Assembly (NCBI GenBank): GCA_944389315.1
Contig: CALXLX010000009.1
Span: 1-41,714 of the forward strand
Source of the DNA: an uncultured Opitutales bacterium
GTDB lineage: Bacteria; Verrucomicrobiota; Verrucomicrobiia; Opitutales; Intestinicryptomonadaceae
DNA length: 41,714 nt
Direction of reading: 5' to 3'
Made by a program: the position numbers and the translations under genes. The notes under the pieces are model-generated. The model searched no databases. It saw only the letters and a program-made list of their open reading frames with translations, and was not told the origin of the DNA. Below, in pieces: positions 9,478 to 18,012 of the stretch (positions are counted from its first letter, which is position 1; every line of letters begins with the position of its first letter).

Positions 9478-10011
9478 ATGCCGGAAGACAGCAGGAAATA
9501 CCGCGTGAGGAAATCCTCAATACATGGCCTGGGAGTTTTCGCCGCAAGGGACATAAAATGCGGCGAGGAGATAATAGAATACCTCGGGGAAAAAATAAGC
9601 AAGGAGGAGTCAAACAAAAGGGGGATGCGGCGCCAGGCCAGGGCAAAAAAGACTGGCGAGGCCGCTGTTTACATATTCGAGCTCGCCGACGATTTCGACT
9701 TGGACGGAGACATTCCCGGCAACGACGCAAAATACATAAACCACGCCTGCCGCACAAACTCCGAGGCCGTATCCGACGGGGAACATATCCACATTGTGGC
9801 CACGCGCGACATACGCGAGGGAGAGGAGATTTTATACAACTATGGATACGCCTTCGAGCACTTTCCGGAGCACCCCTGCAAATGCGGATTCCCCGAATGC
9901 GTAGGCTATATAGTCTCCGTGGAGGACAGGCCAAAACTGAGGCGGTTTTTATCAAGGCACGCGAAGAATAAGCGCCTTAAGGGTAAAAATCCTCCGCAAG
10001 GAAAGGCTTAG
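9478..10011 (+). CDS. SET-domain protein-lysine methyltransferase
   Basis: S-adenosylmethionine-dependent lysine methyltransferase of the SET family, common in eukaryotes and found in Chlamydiae, Verrucomicrobia and some others. The 177-residue protein is a compact SET domain: N-terminal HGLGVFAARDIKCGEEI (16-32), the pseudoknot motif INHACRTN (87-94, canonical NHSCxPN), EGEEILYNYGY (114-124) with Tyr residues for catalysis, and a post-SET cysteine cluster CKCGFPECVG (Cys134, Cys136, Cys141) able to bind zinc with a SET-knot cysteine. The C terminus (after about 150) is basic with several Lys/Arg. It is expressed with panB judging by the 1-base gap. The substrate is unknown; ribosomal proteins, histone-like proteins or secreted targets are all possible. 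Confidence 0.88.
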   Translation: MPEDSRKYRVRKSSIHGLGVFAARDIKCGEEIIEYLGEKISKEESNKRGMRRQARAKKTGEAAVYIFELADDFDLDGDIPGNDAKYINHACRTNSEAVSDGEHIHIVATRDIREGEEILYNYGYAFEHFPEHPCKCGFPECVGYIVSVEDRPKLRRFLSRHAKNKRLKGKNPPQGKA

Positions 10012-10303
10012 GAGAACGCAGTCGGCAAGAAGGAGAAATTCCGCCGGAAAAATATTTATATTTTAAGCATCCTAGTATTCCTGCGGCAAGAAACAGCTTT
10101 ATGCTTAAGGCTTGCCAAGGCGCAATAGAGGCCGCCTTAAAGCGGAAGACAATATGCGCAGCTTTCATGGGGAAGAGGAGGATTTTGTTGGAAGCTGGCT
10201 GGCCTCACAAAAATGCGGCAAAAAAAGGGCGGGCTGATAAAAACTTGTGGACAAACGGCGCGGCGCGCATATCGTAATCGGCGAAACAAGGGAGCTGGAA
10301 TAT
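10012..10303 (+). other. Intergenic region with one inverted repeat
   Basis: No credible gene. An 8-base inverted repeat (TTAAGCAT at 10063-10070, ATGCTTAA at 10101-10108) encloses a 30-base loop. It has no T-run and is not a good intrinsic terminator. An open frame from a TTG at 10247 runs into the next gene but its first 19 codons do not look like protein. Confidence 0.4.
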
Positions 10304-12115
10304 ATGAAATACGTATGCAAAATTTGCGGCTATGAATACGACGAAGCCGCCGAGGCCGTAAAGTTCGCCGATCTGCCACAGACGTGGTCGTGCCCGGTCT
10401 GCGGGGTTGGCAAAGAGATGTTTTCGCCCGTCGGAGGAGAGGAGAAGAACTCCCCATCAACAGATTCCAACGAGCCAAAAGCCGAAGCCACCCTCTCAGA
10501 CGTTCTTGCACAAGGGTTGCAAAAATGCGGCCTGAAACTTGTGCTCGGCATGGTCGGCCACTCGAATTTAGGAATGGGAGACGCCGTCAGAAAGCTCTCG
10601 GAAGAAGGGCTTTTAAAATACGTCGGCATAAGGCACGAAGGCGCCGCCGCCTTCGCGGCGAGCGCCTACGGCAAACTGACTGGCAGGCCCGCCGCCGTAT
10701 TGACGATAGCCGGCCCAGGCGCAACAAACCTGATAACGGGCCTGTACGACGCAAAGCTCGACAAGTCCCCCCTCATAGCGCTGACCGGGCAGGTGCCTTC
10801 GGGCAAGATAGGGTTCTACGAATTTCAGGAGATAGACTTGCACGGCGCTTTTAAGGACGCTTCCGTCGCCCAGTTCGACATGGCGCACGGCGCAGACATG
10901 GGTGCCGTTGCCCGCCAAACATGGCTCTGCTCCACCGTATCGAAGGGCCCCGTGCAGATAATAATGCCCGACGATTCCCAAACCGCGCCAGGCGGCGCCA
11001 ATTTATCTGAAGCAAATTCCTATGAGACGCCTGCGGCTTATCCGGACGCTGGCCTTATAAAACTCGCCGCAAAGAAAATATGCGAGTCAAAAAGCCCAAT
11101 GCTAATACTCGGCGAGGGGGCGCGCTCCGCGGTTGAAATTGCAAAGGAGTTTGCGGACAAATTCGGGCTGCCAGTGGCAACCACATACAGGGCAAAGGGG
11201 CTTGTTCCAGATTTCCACGCTCTCGCATGCGGAGTCATAGGTCTGAGCGGAACGGCCGTAAGCGCGCATTTCTCGCAGAAGAGCGACTGCATCTTGGCAG
11301 TGGGAGTCGGATTTGCGCGCCATACGAGAATCCCCGCGGAGGGCAAATGCGTAATAAGGATAGACTCTGATAAAAACGCCCTGCGCCACATGCACATTGC
11401 AAACATATCCATTCTCTCGGATGCCGAAAAAGCGCTCTCCGCCCTGGGAAGCGAGCTTGAGAGCCTGAAGGCATCAAGGAGAGCCCCCGAAGCGGAAATA
11501 GCCGAACAGTGGAGCGCATGGCGCAAGGAGAAATCCTCAAGAGCAGCGCAGGGGGCTCCGGGAACTCTGAGCCCGGCGGCACTTTGCGCGGTTCTTTCGG
11601 AGAAAGTGCCGGAAAACGCCGTCGTCTGCGCGGACGTCGGGAATGCGACATATTCCCTCGGCAGATATTTTGAGAGCAAATCCCAGCGCTTCTTGTGCTC
11701 CTGGTATCTGGGGTCCATAGGGGTTGGCTTGCCCTCCGCAATAGGCGCGTGCTGCGCGGCGGCGGAAAAAGGTTCTCCCGTAGAGGGCAGGAGCGTGTTT
11801 GCCGTTGTCGGGGACGGCGGGTTGGGCCAATATCTGGCGGACTTCACCACCCTTGTAAAATACTCGCTTCCCGCAAAGATAGTGGTGTTCAGAAATTCGA
11901 GCCTGGCAAAGATATCCCTCGAGCAGCGGAACGCGAAATTCCCCGTATGGCAGACCGAGCTTGTAAACCCGTCGTTCGCGGACTTTGCAAGCAGCTGCGG
12001 AGCCCTCGGCCTGAGCGCAAGAACCCCCGACGAGGCCGCGGGCGCAATAGACAAGATGCTCTCATACGACGGCCCCGCCCTGCTCGAAGCCTTTACGGAC
12101 CCGAACCTCTCGTAA
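10304..12115 (+). CDS. Rubredoxin domain fused to ThDP-dependent pyruvate oxidase/acetolactate synthase-like enzyme
   Basis: Two domains in one 603-residue chain. Residues 1-42 are a short rubredoxin: Cys5-x2-Cys8 in [11 protein letters not shown] and Cys30-x2-Cys33 in [13 protein letters not shown] bind one iron; the usual 10-residue insert before the second pair is shortened. After an acidic linker (43-62) comes the three-domain ThDP enzyme: Pyr domain with catalytic Glu112 in [14 protein letters not shown], a central domain, and the PP domain with GDG (503-505) and Asn531 of the GDG-N motif. The fold belongs with pyruvate oxidase, acetolactate synthase and related 2-keto-acid enzymes; which reaction it catalyses is not clear. 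The start at 10304 is chosen because it begins the rubredoxin and has AAGGGAG about 10 bases upstream. The rubredoxin suggests electrons are passed on, as in a pyruvate:acceptor oxidoreductase (inference). Confidence 0.85.
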   Translation: MKYVCKICGYEYDEAAEAVKFADLPQTWSCPVCGVGKEMFSPVGGEEKNSPSTDSNEPKAEATLSDVLAQGLQKCGLKLVLGMVGHSNLGMGDAVRKLSEEGLLKYVGIRHEGAAAFAASAYGKLTGRPAAVLTIAGPGATNLITGLYDAKLDKSPLIALTGQVPSGKIGFYEFQEIDLHGAFKDASVAQFDMAHGADMGAVARQTWLCSTVSKGPVQIIMPDDSQTAPGGANLSEANSYETPAAYPDAGLIKLAAKKICESKSPMLILGEGARSAVEIAKEFADKFGLPVATTYRAKGLVPDFHALACGVIGLSGTAVSAHFSQKSDCILAVGVGFARHTRIPAEGKCVIRIDSDKNALRHMHIANISILSDAEKALSALGSELESLKASRRAPEAEIAEQWSAWRKEKSSRAAQGAPGTLSPAALCAVLSEKVPENAVVCADVGNATYSLGRYFESKSQRFLCSWYLGSIGVGLPSAIGACCAAAEKGSPVEGRSVFAVVGDGGLGQYLADFTTLVKYSLPAKIVVFRNSSLAKISLEQRNAKFPVWQTELVNPSFADFASSCGALGLSARTPDEAAGAIDKMLSYDGPALLEAFTDPNLS

Positions 12116-12189
12116 ACCGCATGCGCAAAAAAAATATTTGCGTAAATTGAACGGAATTTCAGAATAAAAAGGCGTAGTAAACTGTACAT

Positions 12190-12843
12190 ATGGCACATAC
12201 TCAACAGGCGGCGTACTGCAGGACAGAGGAGATATGGTCGGCTTCCATACACGGGGCGGGCATAGTCTTCGGCGTGGCCGCGTGCGCGCTGCTGGCCGTA
12301 TTTTCAAGCCTGTATGCGGACGCCTGGGCGATAGTAGGCACTGCGGTTTTCGGCGCGTCAATAATTGTCATGTACACGGCGTCAACCTTGTACCATGCGG
12401 CGATTTCTCCGAGCGCAAAACGCATCCTCAAGCGTTTCGACCACATATCCATTTACTACCTCATAGCGGGCTCGTACACGCCGTTTTTGCTCGTCACGCT
12501 GCGCGGGGCGACCGGCTGGGTGATATTCGGGATAATATGGGCGCTTGCGCTGACGGGAACGGTCTTAAAGCTCGTCTCGGACGCAAACGGCGCAAAGATA
12601 TGGTCGGTGGCGATGTATCTTGGAATGGGCTGGCTCGTAATTTTTGCGATAGGCTCACTCGTCGAGAAAATGCCGGCAAACGCGCTTGTGTTCCTTGCGC
12701 TCGGCGGCCTGATGTACACGGCGGGAGTATTCTTCTATATAAGGAAGACTAAGAAATACACCCATGCAGTCTGGCACTTTTTCGTGCTGGCCGGAACGGT
12801 GTTCCATTTCTTCGCGGTGCTTTACGCGTGCGTTTTATGCTAA
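12190..12843 (+). CDS. trhA: TrhA/hemolysin III-family (PAQR) membrane protein
   Basis: Seven-span membrane protein of 217 residues in the PAQR superfamily. The bacterial members were first described as hemolysin III, and TrhA is linked to membrane-energy homeostasis. Visible signatures: the N-terminal amphipathic part with SIHGAG, then STLYHA (His is a metal ligand), the long motif DHISIYYLIAGSYTPF, and the C-terminal HAVWHFFVLAGTVFHFF with the remaining conserved histidines. The set S/H/D/H/H expected for the zinc site of this family is present. No Shine-Dalgarno is seen; TAAACT (12178-12183) lies 6 bases before the ATG and could be a -10 box. The gene converges on the patatin gene. Confidence 0.93.
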   Translation: MAHTQQAAYCRTEEIWSASIHGAGIVFGVAACALLAVFSSLYADAWAIVGTAVFGASIIVMYTASTLYHAAISPSAKRILKRFDHISIYYLIAGSYTPFLLVTLRGATGWVIFGIIWALALTGTVLKLVSDANGAKIWSVAMYLGMGWLVIFAIGSLVEKMPANALVFLALGGLMYTAGVFFYIRKTKKYTHAVWHFFVLAGTVFHFFAVLYACVLC

Positions 12844-12995
12844 CTTAAAAAGCCGACGGAAAAGCTATAAAAATGGAATTGGGCCTTGCCGAAATGGCTT
12901 TAAAAAATTAGGCCGCCTTGCCCATGGAGATGCCGCTTTGCAGCTCGCGTGCATGGATAGGCGTTTGCGGAACCGGCAAGAATCCCCAGAAAAAA

Positions 12996-13847
12996 TTAAG
13001 GGCGGGGAAAGAATCCGGGATTTTTAAGGAAGGCTTCCTTTGCGCATTCATAGCCCTGCGCGTAAAGATCCTTAAGCACGTCTATACGCCTTTCTACGCG
13101 CGACGCCAACAGCCTCCTGCGCGGCCTTATCACGGCTATGTCGCCGTTTTTCTCACCTTTTTCAATAAATTCCATCGAGGCGTTGTATCTTGCGTTTCTC
13201 AATGAGAGAGCCTCGCGCAGCTTAGGAAAACGCGCGTAGAAAAATGGCGGAATATACACCTTTTCCGGCAGCTTTCTATAGCCCTCGTTGCGGGTTAAAA
13301 TTACCACATTTTTGCGGTTGCCGTCGGATACGGATTTCTCCACAGGGACGGAATCGGCAATGCCGCCGTCGAGAAAGCACTCCCCGTCAACTTCGGCAAT
13401 GCGGCATAAAAACGGCATGGAGCACGAAGCCCTGCATATTGCTATGGTGCGCTCGTAGGAGGGGCATTTTTCAAAGTAGCGGGCGCGGCCGTCGGCGCAG
13501 GAGGTCGCGCACATTATGTAGCGCGGCTGGTTCTTCAGATATGCGTCGAAATCGAAGGGATAGAGGCGCAGGGGGATATCCTCAAAGAGAAGCTTATAGT
13601 CCATTATGCAGCCCGTCCTTATAAGGCGCATGAGGCCTATGTACGAATATTTCTCCAGAAAGTCCGAATTTAGCACGCGGGCGCGCCCCCTCTGCCCGGA
13701 CGCATACGAAAGCCCGTTGGACGCCCCGGCGGAAGAGCCTATTATATAGTCGAAACGCACCCCGAAATCCAGGAGGAAATCGAGCGCGCCCGCGGTGAAT
13801 ATCCCGCGCATGCCGCCGCCTTCAAGCACTAGTCCGACAGATTCCAT
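12996..13847 (-). CDS. Patatin-like phospholipase (RssA/YjjU-like)
   Basis: Predicted acyl hydrolase with a Ser-Asp dyad. In the 283-residue protein the oxyanion-hole loop is EGGGMRGIF (9-17), the nucleophile elbow is GSSAG (37-41, Ser39) and the partner Asp160 is in FLDGGIADS. These are the three blocks of the patatin family. There is no signal peptide, so it acts in the cytoplasm or at the inner face of the membrane. Length and C-terminal region (KVYIPPFFYARFPKL and basic tail) resemble the bacterial YjjU/DUF6363-containing group. It is divergent from the HAD gene with 64 bases between the two starts. Confidence 0.9.
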   Translation of the reverse strand: MESVGLVLEGGGMRGIFTAGALDFLLDFGVRFDYIIGSSAGASNGLSYASGQRGRARVLNSDFLEKYSYIGLMRLIRTGCIMDYKLLFEDIPLRLYPFDFDAYLKNQPRYIMCATSCADGRARYFEKCPSYERTIAICRASCSMPFLCRIAEVDGECFLDGGIADSVPVEKSVSDGNRKNVVILTRNEGYRKLPEKVYIPPFFYARFPKLREALSLRNARYNASMEFIEKGEKNGDIAVIRPRRRLLASRVERRIDVLKDLYAQGYECAKEAFLKNPGFFPRP

Positions 13848-13876
13848 ACACGCCGACTTTAAAAATTTTTTGCGCG

Positions 13877-13904
13877 TTGACTACAAGAAAAATCCGTCCA
13901 GAGT
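13877..13904 (+). promoter_or_regulatory. Possible promoter of the HAD gene
   Basis: TTGACT (13877-13882), a 16-base spacer and CAGAGT (13899-13904) end 7 bases before the ATG at 13912. The geometry is identical to that before the STAS gene (33238-33265). No ribosome-binding site is visible. Confidence 0.35.
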
Positions 13905-13911
13905 GTAGCGC

Positions 13912-14556
13912 ATGAATTTCGACAAAGAGTTCTTCTCCTCCGTGGATACCGTGATATTCGACATGGGCGGAGTGCTTATCGACCTCGACAAGCCGAGGGC
14001 GATAGAGGCGTACAGAAAGCTCGGGTTTTCCGACATAGAAAATTTCATGTCCTGCCATCTCCAGCGCGGGATGTTCCTTCAGGCAGACAGCGGGCTTGTA
14101 AGTTCCGCTCAGTTCAGGGACGCGGTAAGAGAGCACATAGGAAACCCCGGCATACCTGACGAGGCGATAGACTCCGCCTGGACGGACATTCTCGTGGGCC
14201 TGCCGCGCTGCAGGCTCGACGCCATCAAGCGCATCAGGACAAAGTTCCGCACGCTGCTGCTGAGCAACATATCCGAAATAGACTGGATCTTCTGCCAGAA
14301 GAACTATTTTTCGGAACCCGGATACACCACGGAAGACCTCTTTGAAAAGATATATCTCTCCTACCTTATGAAGGCGGTAAAGCCCAATCCCGAGATAATG
14401 GAGAGGCTGATTGCGGACTCCGGCATAGACCCGAAGCGCACAATGTTTGTAGACGACGCTCCCGCAAACTGCCGCATGGCCGAAACTTTCGGCATAAGGA
14501 CCTACACTCCCGCCCCGCGCGAAGACTGGACGGGCATATTCAAGAACGCCTTTTAA
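13912..14556 (+). CDS. HAD-superfamily phosphatase, subfamily IA (YihX-like)
   Basis: Soluble 214-residue haloacid dehalogenase-like hydrolase. Motif I is VIFDMGGVLIDLD with nucleophile Asp17; the usual second Asp is Gly, as in the YihX branch (alpha-D-glucose-1-phosphate phosphatase in E. coli). Motif II is LLLSNISE, motif III the Lys in MKAVKPNPEIM, motif IV FVDDAPANC. A four-helix cap sits between motifs I and II (about 25-110). The substrate is likely a small phosphorylated metabolite. pflA follows after 9 bases and is probably co-transcribed. Confidence 0.9.
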   Translation: MNFDKEFFSSVDTVIFDMGGVLIDLDKPRAIEAYRKLGFSDIENFMSCHLQRGMFLQADSGLVSSAQFRDAVREHIGNPGIPDEAIDSAWTDILVGLPRCRLDAIKRIRTKFRTLLLSNISEIDWIFCQKNYFSEPGYTTEDLFEKIYLSYLMKAVKPNPEIMERLIADSGIDPKRTMFVDDAPANCRMAETFGIRTYTPAPREDWTGIFKNAF

Positions 14557-14565
14557 ATTTACTGC

Positions 14566-15315
14566 ATGGCCGCAAAAGCGCTGATACATTCCGTTGAAAC
14601 CTGCGGGGCGCTGGACGGGCCTGGGCTGAGGTATGTACTGTTTTTGCGCGGGTGCCCGTTCAGGTGCATATTCTGCCACAATCCGGACACCTGGACCCTC
14701 TCGGGAGCAACGCAAAAAACCGCCTCCGAAGTATTGGAGGACATACTAAAATACGCGGACTTTTTCAGATTCTCAGGCGGCGGAGTGACGCTGAGCGGCG
14801 GCGAGCCTCTCCTTCAGGCGGACTTTGCCGCCGAGCTCTTCGGGCTGTTGCGCGCGCGCGGCATATCCACGGCTCTCGACACTTGCGGATACGTGGATAT
14901 AACGGATTCCGTCGCGGAGTGCCTGCGCCTTACGGACCTTGTAATGCTCGACATAAAGCATCTCGACAGGGCCCGCCATTTCGAGATAACCGGCAAGCCC
15001 TGCGACAAGGTCATGCGCTTTTTAAACTACGCCTGCGAAAACGGAAACACAGTGCGCATAAGGATAGTTGTAGTGCCGTCACTTACCGACTCTCCGGTCT
15101 ATTTTGAGGCCCTTGCAAAATATCTGACACACTACAAAAATTCCATAGAGCTGGTGGAGCTTCTGCCCTACCACGACATGGGCAAGGCCAAATGGCACGC
15201 CCTCGGGCTCGAATACAAGCTCGAAGACACGCCCGCCCCGGCGGAGGAAACCCTCGCAAAAGCGGAGGAAATCTTCGGCCGCTACGGGTTTGGCACGCTC
15301 CGCACAAAAAGATAA
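14566..15315 (+). CDS. pflA: Pyruvate formate-lyase activating enzyme (radical SAM)
   Basis: Radical-SAM glycyl-radical-enzyme activase of 249 residues. The cluster motif is Cys30-x3-Cys34-x2-Cys37 within RGCPFRCIFCHNPD, in the exact spacing and context of PflA; GGVTLSGGEPLLQ is the SAM-binding GGE motif, and LVMLDIKHLD and ELLPYHDMGKAKW are typical PflA blocks. It lacks the extra ferredoxin-type insert of other GRE activases, which supports PflA itself. A glycyl radical enzyme gene is not in the window; the usual pflB neighbour is missing. It points to an anaerobic or fermentative lifestyle. The gene ends convergent to the DegT aminotransferase. Confidence 0.93.
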   Translation: MAAKALIHSVETCGALDGPGLRYVLFLRGCPFRCIFCHNPDTWTLSGATQKTASEVLEDILKYADFFRFSGGGVTLSGGEPLLQADFAAELFGLLRARGISTALDTCGYVDITDSVAECLRLTDLVMLDIKHLDRARHFEITGKPCDKVMRFLNYACENGNTVRIRIVVVPSLTDSPVYFEALAKYLTHYKNSIELVELLPYHDMGKAKWHALGLEYKLEDTPAPAEETLAKAEEIFGRYGFGTLRTKR

Positions 15316-15318
15316 GGC

Positions 15319-15420
15319 ATTGCACAGCCCCTGTAAAAAAAGCGCGCGCGCATTTTGGGTTAATCCGCCATAGCAAATAGCGGGCATGCTCCGGCGAACT
15401 CCGCCAAGGGGCGCTGCAAT
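15319..15420. repeat. Imperfect inverted repeat between convergent genes
   Basis: ATTGCACAGCCCC (15319-15331) pairs with GGGGCGCTGCAAT (15408-15420) with two mismatched positions, enclosing about 76 bases. It fills the gap between the ends of pflA (+) and the DegT aminotransferase (-), and may act as a shared terminator or mRNA end structure. Confidence 0.3.
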
Positions 15421-15429
15421 TTCTGGGAA

Positions 15430-16572
15430 TTAGGCCTTTGCGGCCACCTCCAAAACGCGCGAGGCGACATATTCGAGCTGCTCTTCGGAAAGCTCCGGAT
15501 ATATTGGCAAAGCCAAGCTCTCGGCCGCAGCCTTTTCCGCCTCGGGGAAATCCCCCTTGGAATAGCCCAGAGGAGCGAAACACTCCTGCTCGTGAAGCGC
15601 CACGGGATAGTATATCTCGCAGTTGACGCCCACGGAGCGCAAATCAGCCAAGACCTTGTCGCGGTTTCTCACCCTAATTACATACTGGTTGTAGACGGAC
15701 TCGTTGCCGTCTATAATCTTCGGGGTGACTATGTCAGAATCTTTGAAAGCATCGTTGTAGAACTTCGCATTGCGCTCGCGCAGGTCGCGCCAGGAGTCCA
15801 AATACTTCAGCTTTACGGACAGCGCCGCCGCCTGTATTGCGTCGAGCCTGAAATTTCCGCCGACGCTCTTGTGGTAATATTTCGGATTCATGCCGTGGTT
15901 GCGTATGCGGCGGACTTCCCCGGCAACATGCTCAGAATTTGATATCACCATGCCGCCGTCGCCCAAACCGCCGAGGTTCTTTGTCGGGAAGAAGCTCAGC
16001 GCCCCGCAGTCTCCGAAAGAGCCCGACTTGCGCCCCATGCGGCTTGCGCCTATGCTCTGCGCGCAGTCCTCTATAACCTTCAGCCCGTGCTTATTGGCAA
16101 TCTCCATCACCTTTTCCATCTCCGCACACTGGCCGAAAAGATGCACAGGTATTATCGCCTTCGTGCGCTCCGTGATTTTCTCCTCTATCTTGGATGCGTC
16201 TATGTTGAATGTGACGGGGTCTATGTCCGCAAAAACCGGGCGCGCGCCGACTCTCCAGACGCAGCCGGCGGTGGCAAAAAACGTGTAGGCGGGAACTATG
16301 ACTTCGTCCGGCGGATTGGAGTCCAGCGGAGAGCGGTATATGCCAAGCGCCATCAGCGACGATATCAAAGCGTCCGTTCCGCTCGACACCCCCACTCCGC
16401 AGCGCACGCCCTGGTAGCCGGCAACTGCCTTCTCCAGGCCCTCCACTGCGGGGCCTCCTATGAAGTATTGGCTCTCGAGAACCTCGTCTACGGCCTTTCT
16501 GACCTCGTCGCGTATCTTCGCGTACTGGGTTTTCAATTCAAAAAGCGGTACATTCATATTTTTTTGCATCAT
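15430..16572 (-). CDS. DegT/DnrJ/EryC1/StrS-family sugar aminotransferase
   Basis: PLP-dependent aminotransferase that makes amino sugars on nucleotide sugars, usually for polysaccharide, LPS or glycan synthesis. In the 380-residue chain, GVSSGTDAL (61-69) binds the cofactor phosphate, Asp169 in VIEDCAQSIGA contacts the pyridine nitrogen and Lys198 in SFFPTKNLGGLGDGG is the Schiff-base residue. GGNFRLDAIQAAAL and YHKSVG are further family blocks. The first ATG (16572) overlaps the stop of the upstream membrane-protein gene in ATGA; a second Met at 16557 is possible. No nucleotide-sugar dehydratase or acetyltransferase is adjacent, so the sugar is unknown. Confidence 0.92.
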   Translation of the reverse strand: MMQKNMNVPLFELKTQYAKIRDEVRKAVDEVLESQYFIGGPAVEGLEKAVAGYQGVRCGVGVSSGTDALISSLMALGIYRSPLDSNPPDEVIVPAYTFFATAGCVWRVGARPVFADIDPVTFNIDASKIEEKITERTKAIIPVHLFGQCAEMEKVMEIANKHGLKVIEDCAQSIGASRMGRKSGSFGDCGALSFFPTKNLGGLGDGGMVISNSEHVAGEVRRIRNHGMNPKYYHKSVGGNFRLDAIQAAALSVKLKYLDSWRDLRERNAKFYNDAFKDSDIVTPKIIDGNESVYNQYVIRVRNRDKVLADLRSVGVNCEIYYPVALHEQECFAPLGYSKGDFPEAEKAAAESLALPIYPELSEEQLEYVASRVLEVAAKA

Positions 16573-18005
16573 TGTGGGAACATTATCTCTCTGTTTCTGA
16601 CGACCATGTCAAGTTTCACCGTAGCGTAATGTTTTCCGCCGGAATAGACGGTTCTTGTCATCGGCACCTTGAAATTGCCCTCCACGGTGCTGTAATCGTC
16701 AAAAATAACCTTAATGATAGACTCCCCCATGCTTATCTCCACCCCGGACATAAAATGCGTCGAAGGATCCACATAGAACTTTGTCTTGCGGAACATGGAA
16801 TCCGTGACGGAAATGCACTCCTGCTCCCTGCCCGAAAGCGGCAGCCTCCCCTCGTACTTGATCGCGGAGTCCAACACGCTGTCTTTCCCGCCGTCGAGAG
16901 GAAACGCGCGCTGGTTGAGAACATCGTCGAATACGGTCAGCGAGCGGAGAAGCTCTCCCTCGGAATCCGAAATATGCTCCCTGCCGCCGGACATTCCGCC
17001 TTTGTTTAAAAACCACATCTTTCCGCGGGTGTCCATATAGTAGCTCCTCGCGGAATCTCCCGCTCCGAGCTTTAGAAAAGCCATCCCGTTGCGCTTTTTA
17101 ATGCAGTAGAAGTGCTTTTTTTCCCCCTGTATCTCGGCGGTGCCACGCAGAGTGACGTCCACAGTGTTCATGAAGCCGTCGAGAGTGCCCGTAGCCTCGT
17201 AGAAGGACTTCGCCACCGAATTTGCCTGCGAAAAAAGCAGCCTCCACTTAAAGTCGTTCACCGCGGTTGTGCCCGTCTTGCCCGAAGACGAACTCCTTAC
17301 GGAAACCTTGTTGAACGTAAAATGCACAAACACAAAACATACAAATACGAGTATGAGTATTATGAGAGTGTTTACGGAATACTTGAGGATTTTTATAAAT
17401 ATTCTGGATATGTGGTCCATACTGTCCAGCTCCCTGGACTTCTCCTCTCCGTCGTCCTGAAGCTGCTTTATATCGTCGCCAAGCTCGTCAGCTATTTTCA
17501 AGGCGTCCATTCCCTTCTTGGCGTCGCGCGGCACAAAATCTTCGGTATCGGACCCGTCGCCAGATGAATCATCCTCATATTCGGTTTCAGTCTCCGGATC
17601 CAACTCCTCGTTCTCGGCGACCTCGATGTAATACTCGTATTCGACCTCGTCGTCCTCCTCCGCAGGAGGCATGTTCCACGCGCCGAACTCTGGCGGGCGA
17701 GGCCCGAAGGCGTTGGGCGGAAAACGCGGCGGAGGAAACGGCATATTGCCGAAACGAGGCGGAGGATACCCCCACCTCATCTGCTCCGGAGGAATGCCCC
17801 CTCTGAAAGAGTCCTCTACTTCCTCTCCGTCGGATTCATCGGAGTCTTCAATATACTCGATCTCCTCCTCGTAGTATTCCTCCCCGTCAGCCTCCCCGGC
17901 GGCGCCGTTTATGTCGGCATCGCCGGAGGACACGCCGGCGGAACGCTCCGAGTCTATCCCAGAGAGCGTATCGTCCTTATCGGAAGATGGCTTCCCCGAA
18001 TCCAT
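16569..18005 (-). CDS. Single-pass membrane protein with acidic disordered N-terminal half; function unknown
   Basis: I do not recognise this 478-residue protein. Residues 1-70 and 114-200 are strongly acidic with Glu/Asp/Tyr clusters (for example EEYYEEEIEYIED). Between them, 80-115 is Pro/Phe/Arg-rich with a repeated PPPRF (81-85 and 91-95). A membrane helix lies at about 209-230 (LIILILVFVCFVFVHF), preceded by a basic residue patch, so the acidic half is predicted cytoplasmic and the C-terminal 245 residues periplasmic. That part (FLKLGAGDSARSYYMD, GKMWFLNKGG, TKFYVDPSTHFMSGVEI) has the strand pattern of LolA-like or DUF4292-like lipid-binding folds; this is a weak resemblance. It begins 7 bases after the carboxyltransferase stop and overlaps the aminotransferase start. 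Confidence 0.75.
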   Translation of the reverse strand: MDSGKPSSDKDDTLSGIDSERSAGVSSGDADINGAAGEADGEEYYEEEIEYIEDSDESDGEEVEDSFRGGIPPEQMRWGYPPPRFGNMPFPPPRFPPNAFGPRPPEFGAWNMPPAEEDDEVEYEYYIEVAENEELDPETETEYEDDSSGDGSDTEDFVPRDAKKGMDALKIADELGDDIKQLQDDGEEKSRELDSMDHISRIFIKILKYSVNTLIILILVFVCFVFVHFTFNKVSVRSSSSGKTGTTAVNDFKWRLLFSQANSVAKSFYEATGTLDGFMNTVDVTLRGTAEIQGEKKHFYCIKKRNGMAFLKLGAGDSARSYYMDTRGKMWFLNKGGMSGGREHISDSEGELLRSLTVFDDVLNQRAFPLDGGKDSVLDSAIKYEGRLPLSGREQECISVTDSMFRKTKFYVDPSTHFMSGVEISMGESIIKVIFDDYSTVEGNFKVPMTRTVYSGGKHYATVKLDMVVRNREIMFPQ

Positions 18006-18012
18006 CGGGCCC

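Noticed and set aside
10012..10303. tRNA or riboswitch in an intergenic region
   Set aside because: I looked for a T-loop (GTTCGA) sequence and acceptor-stem pairing in this and the other gaps, and saw none. No known riboswitch core was recognised before panB or ribB.
11038..12252. A 404-codon open frame on the minus strand
   Set aside because: It is the shadow of the ThDP enzyme, which has motifs; the shadow product is Ser/Ala/Pro-rich without any domain.
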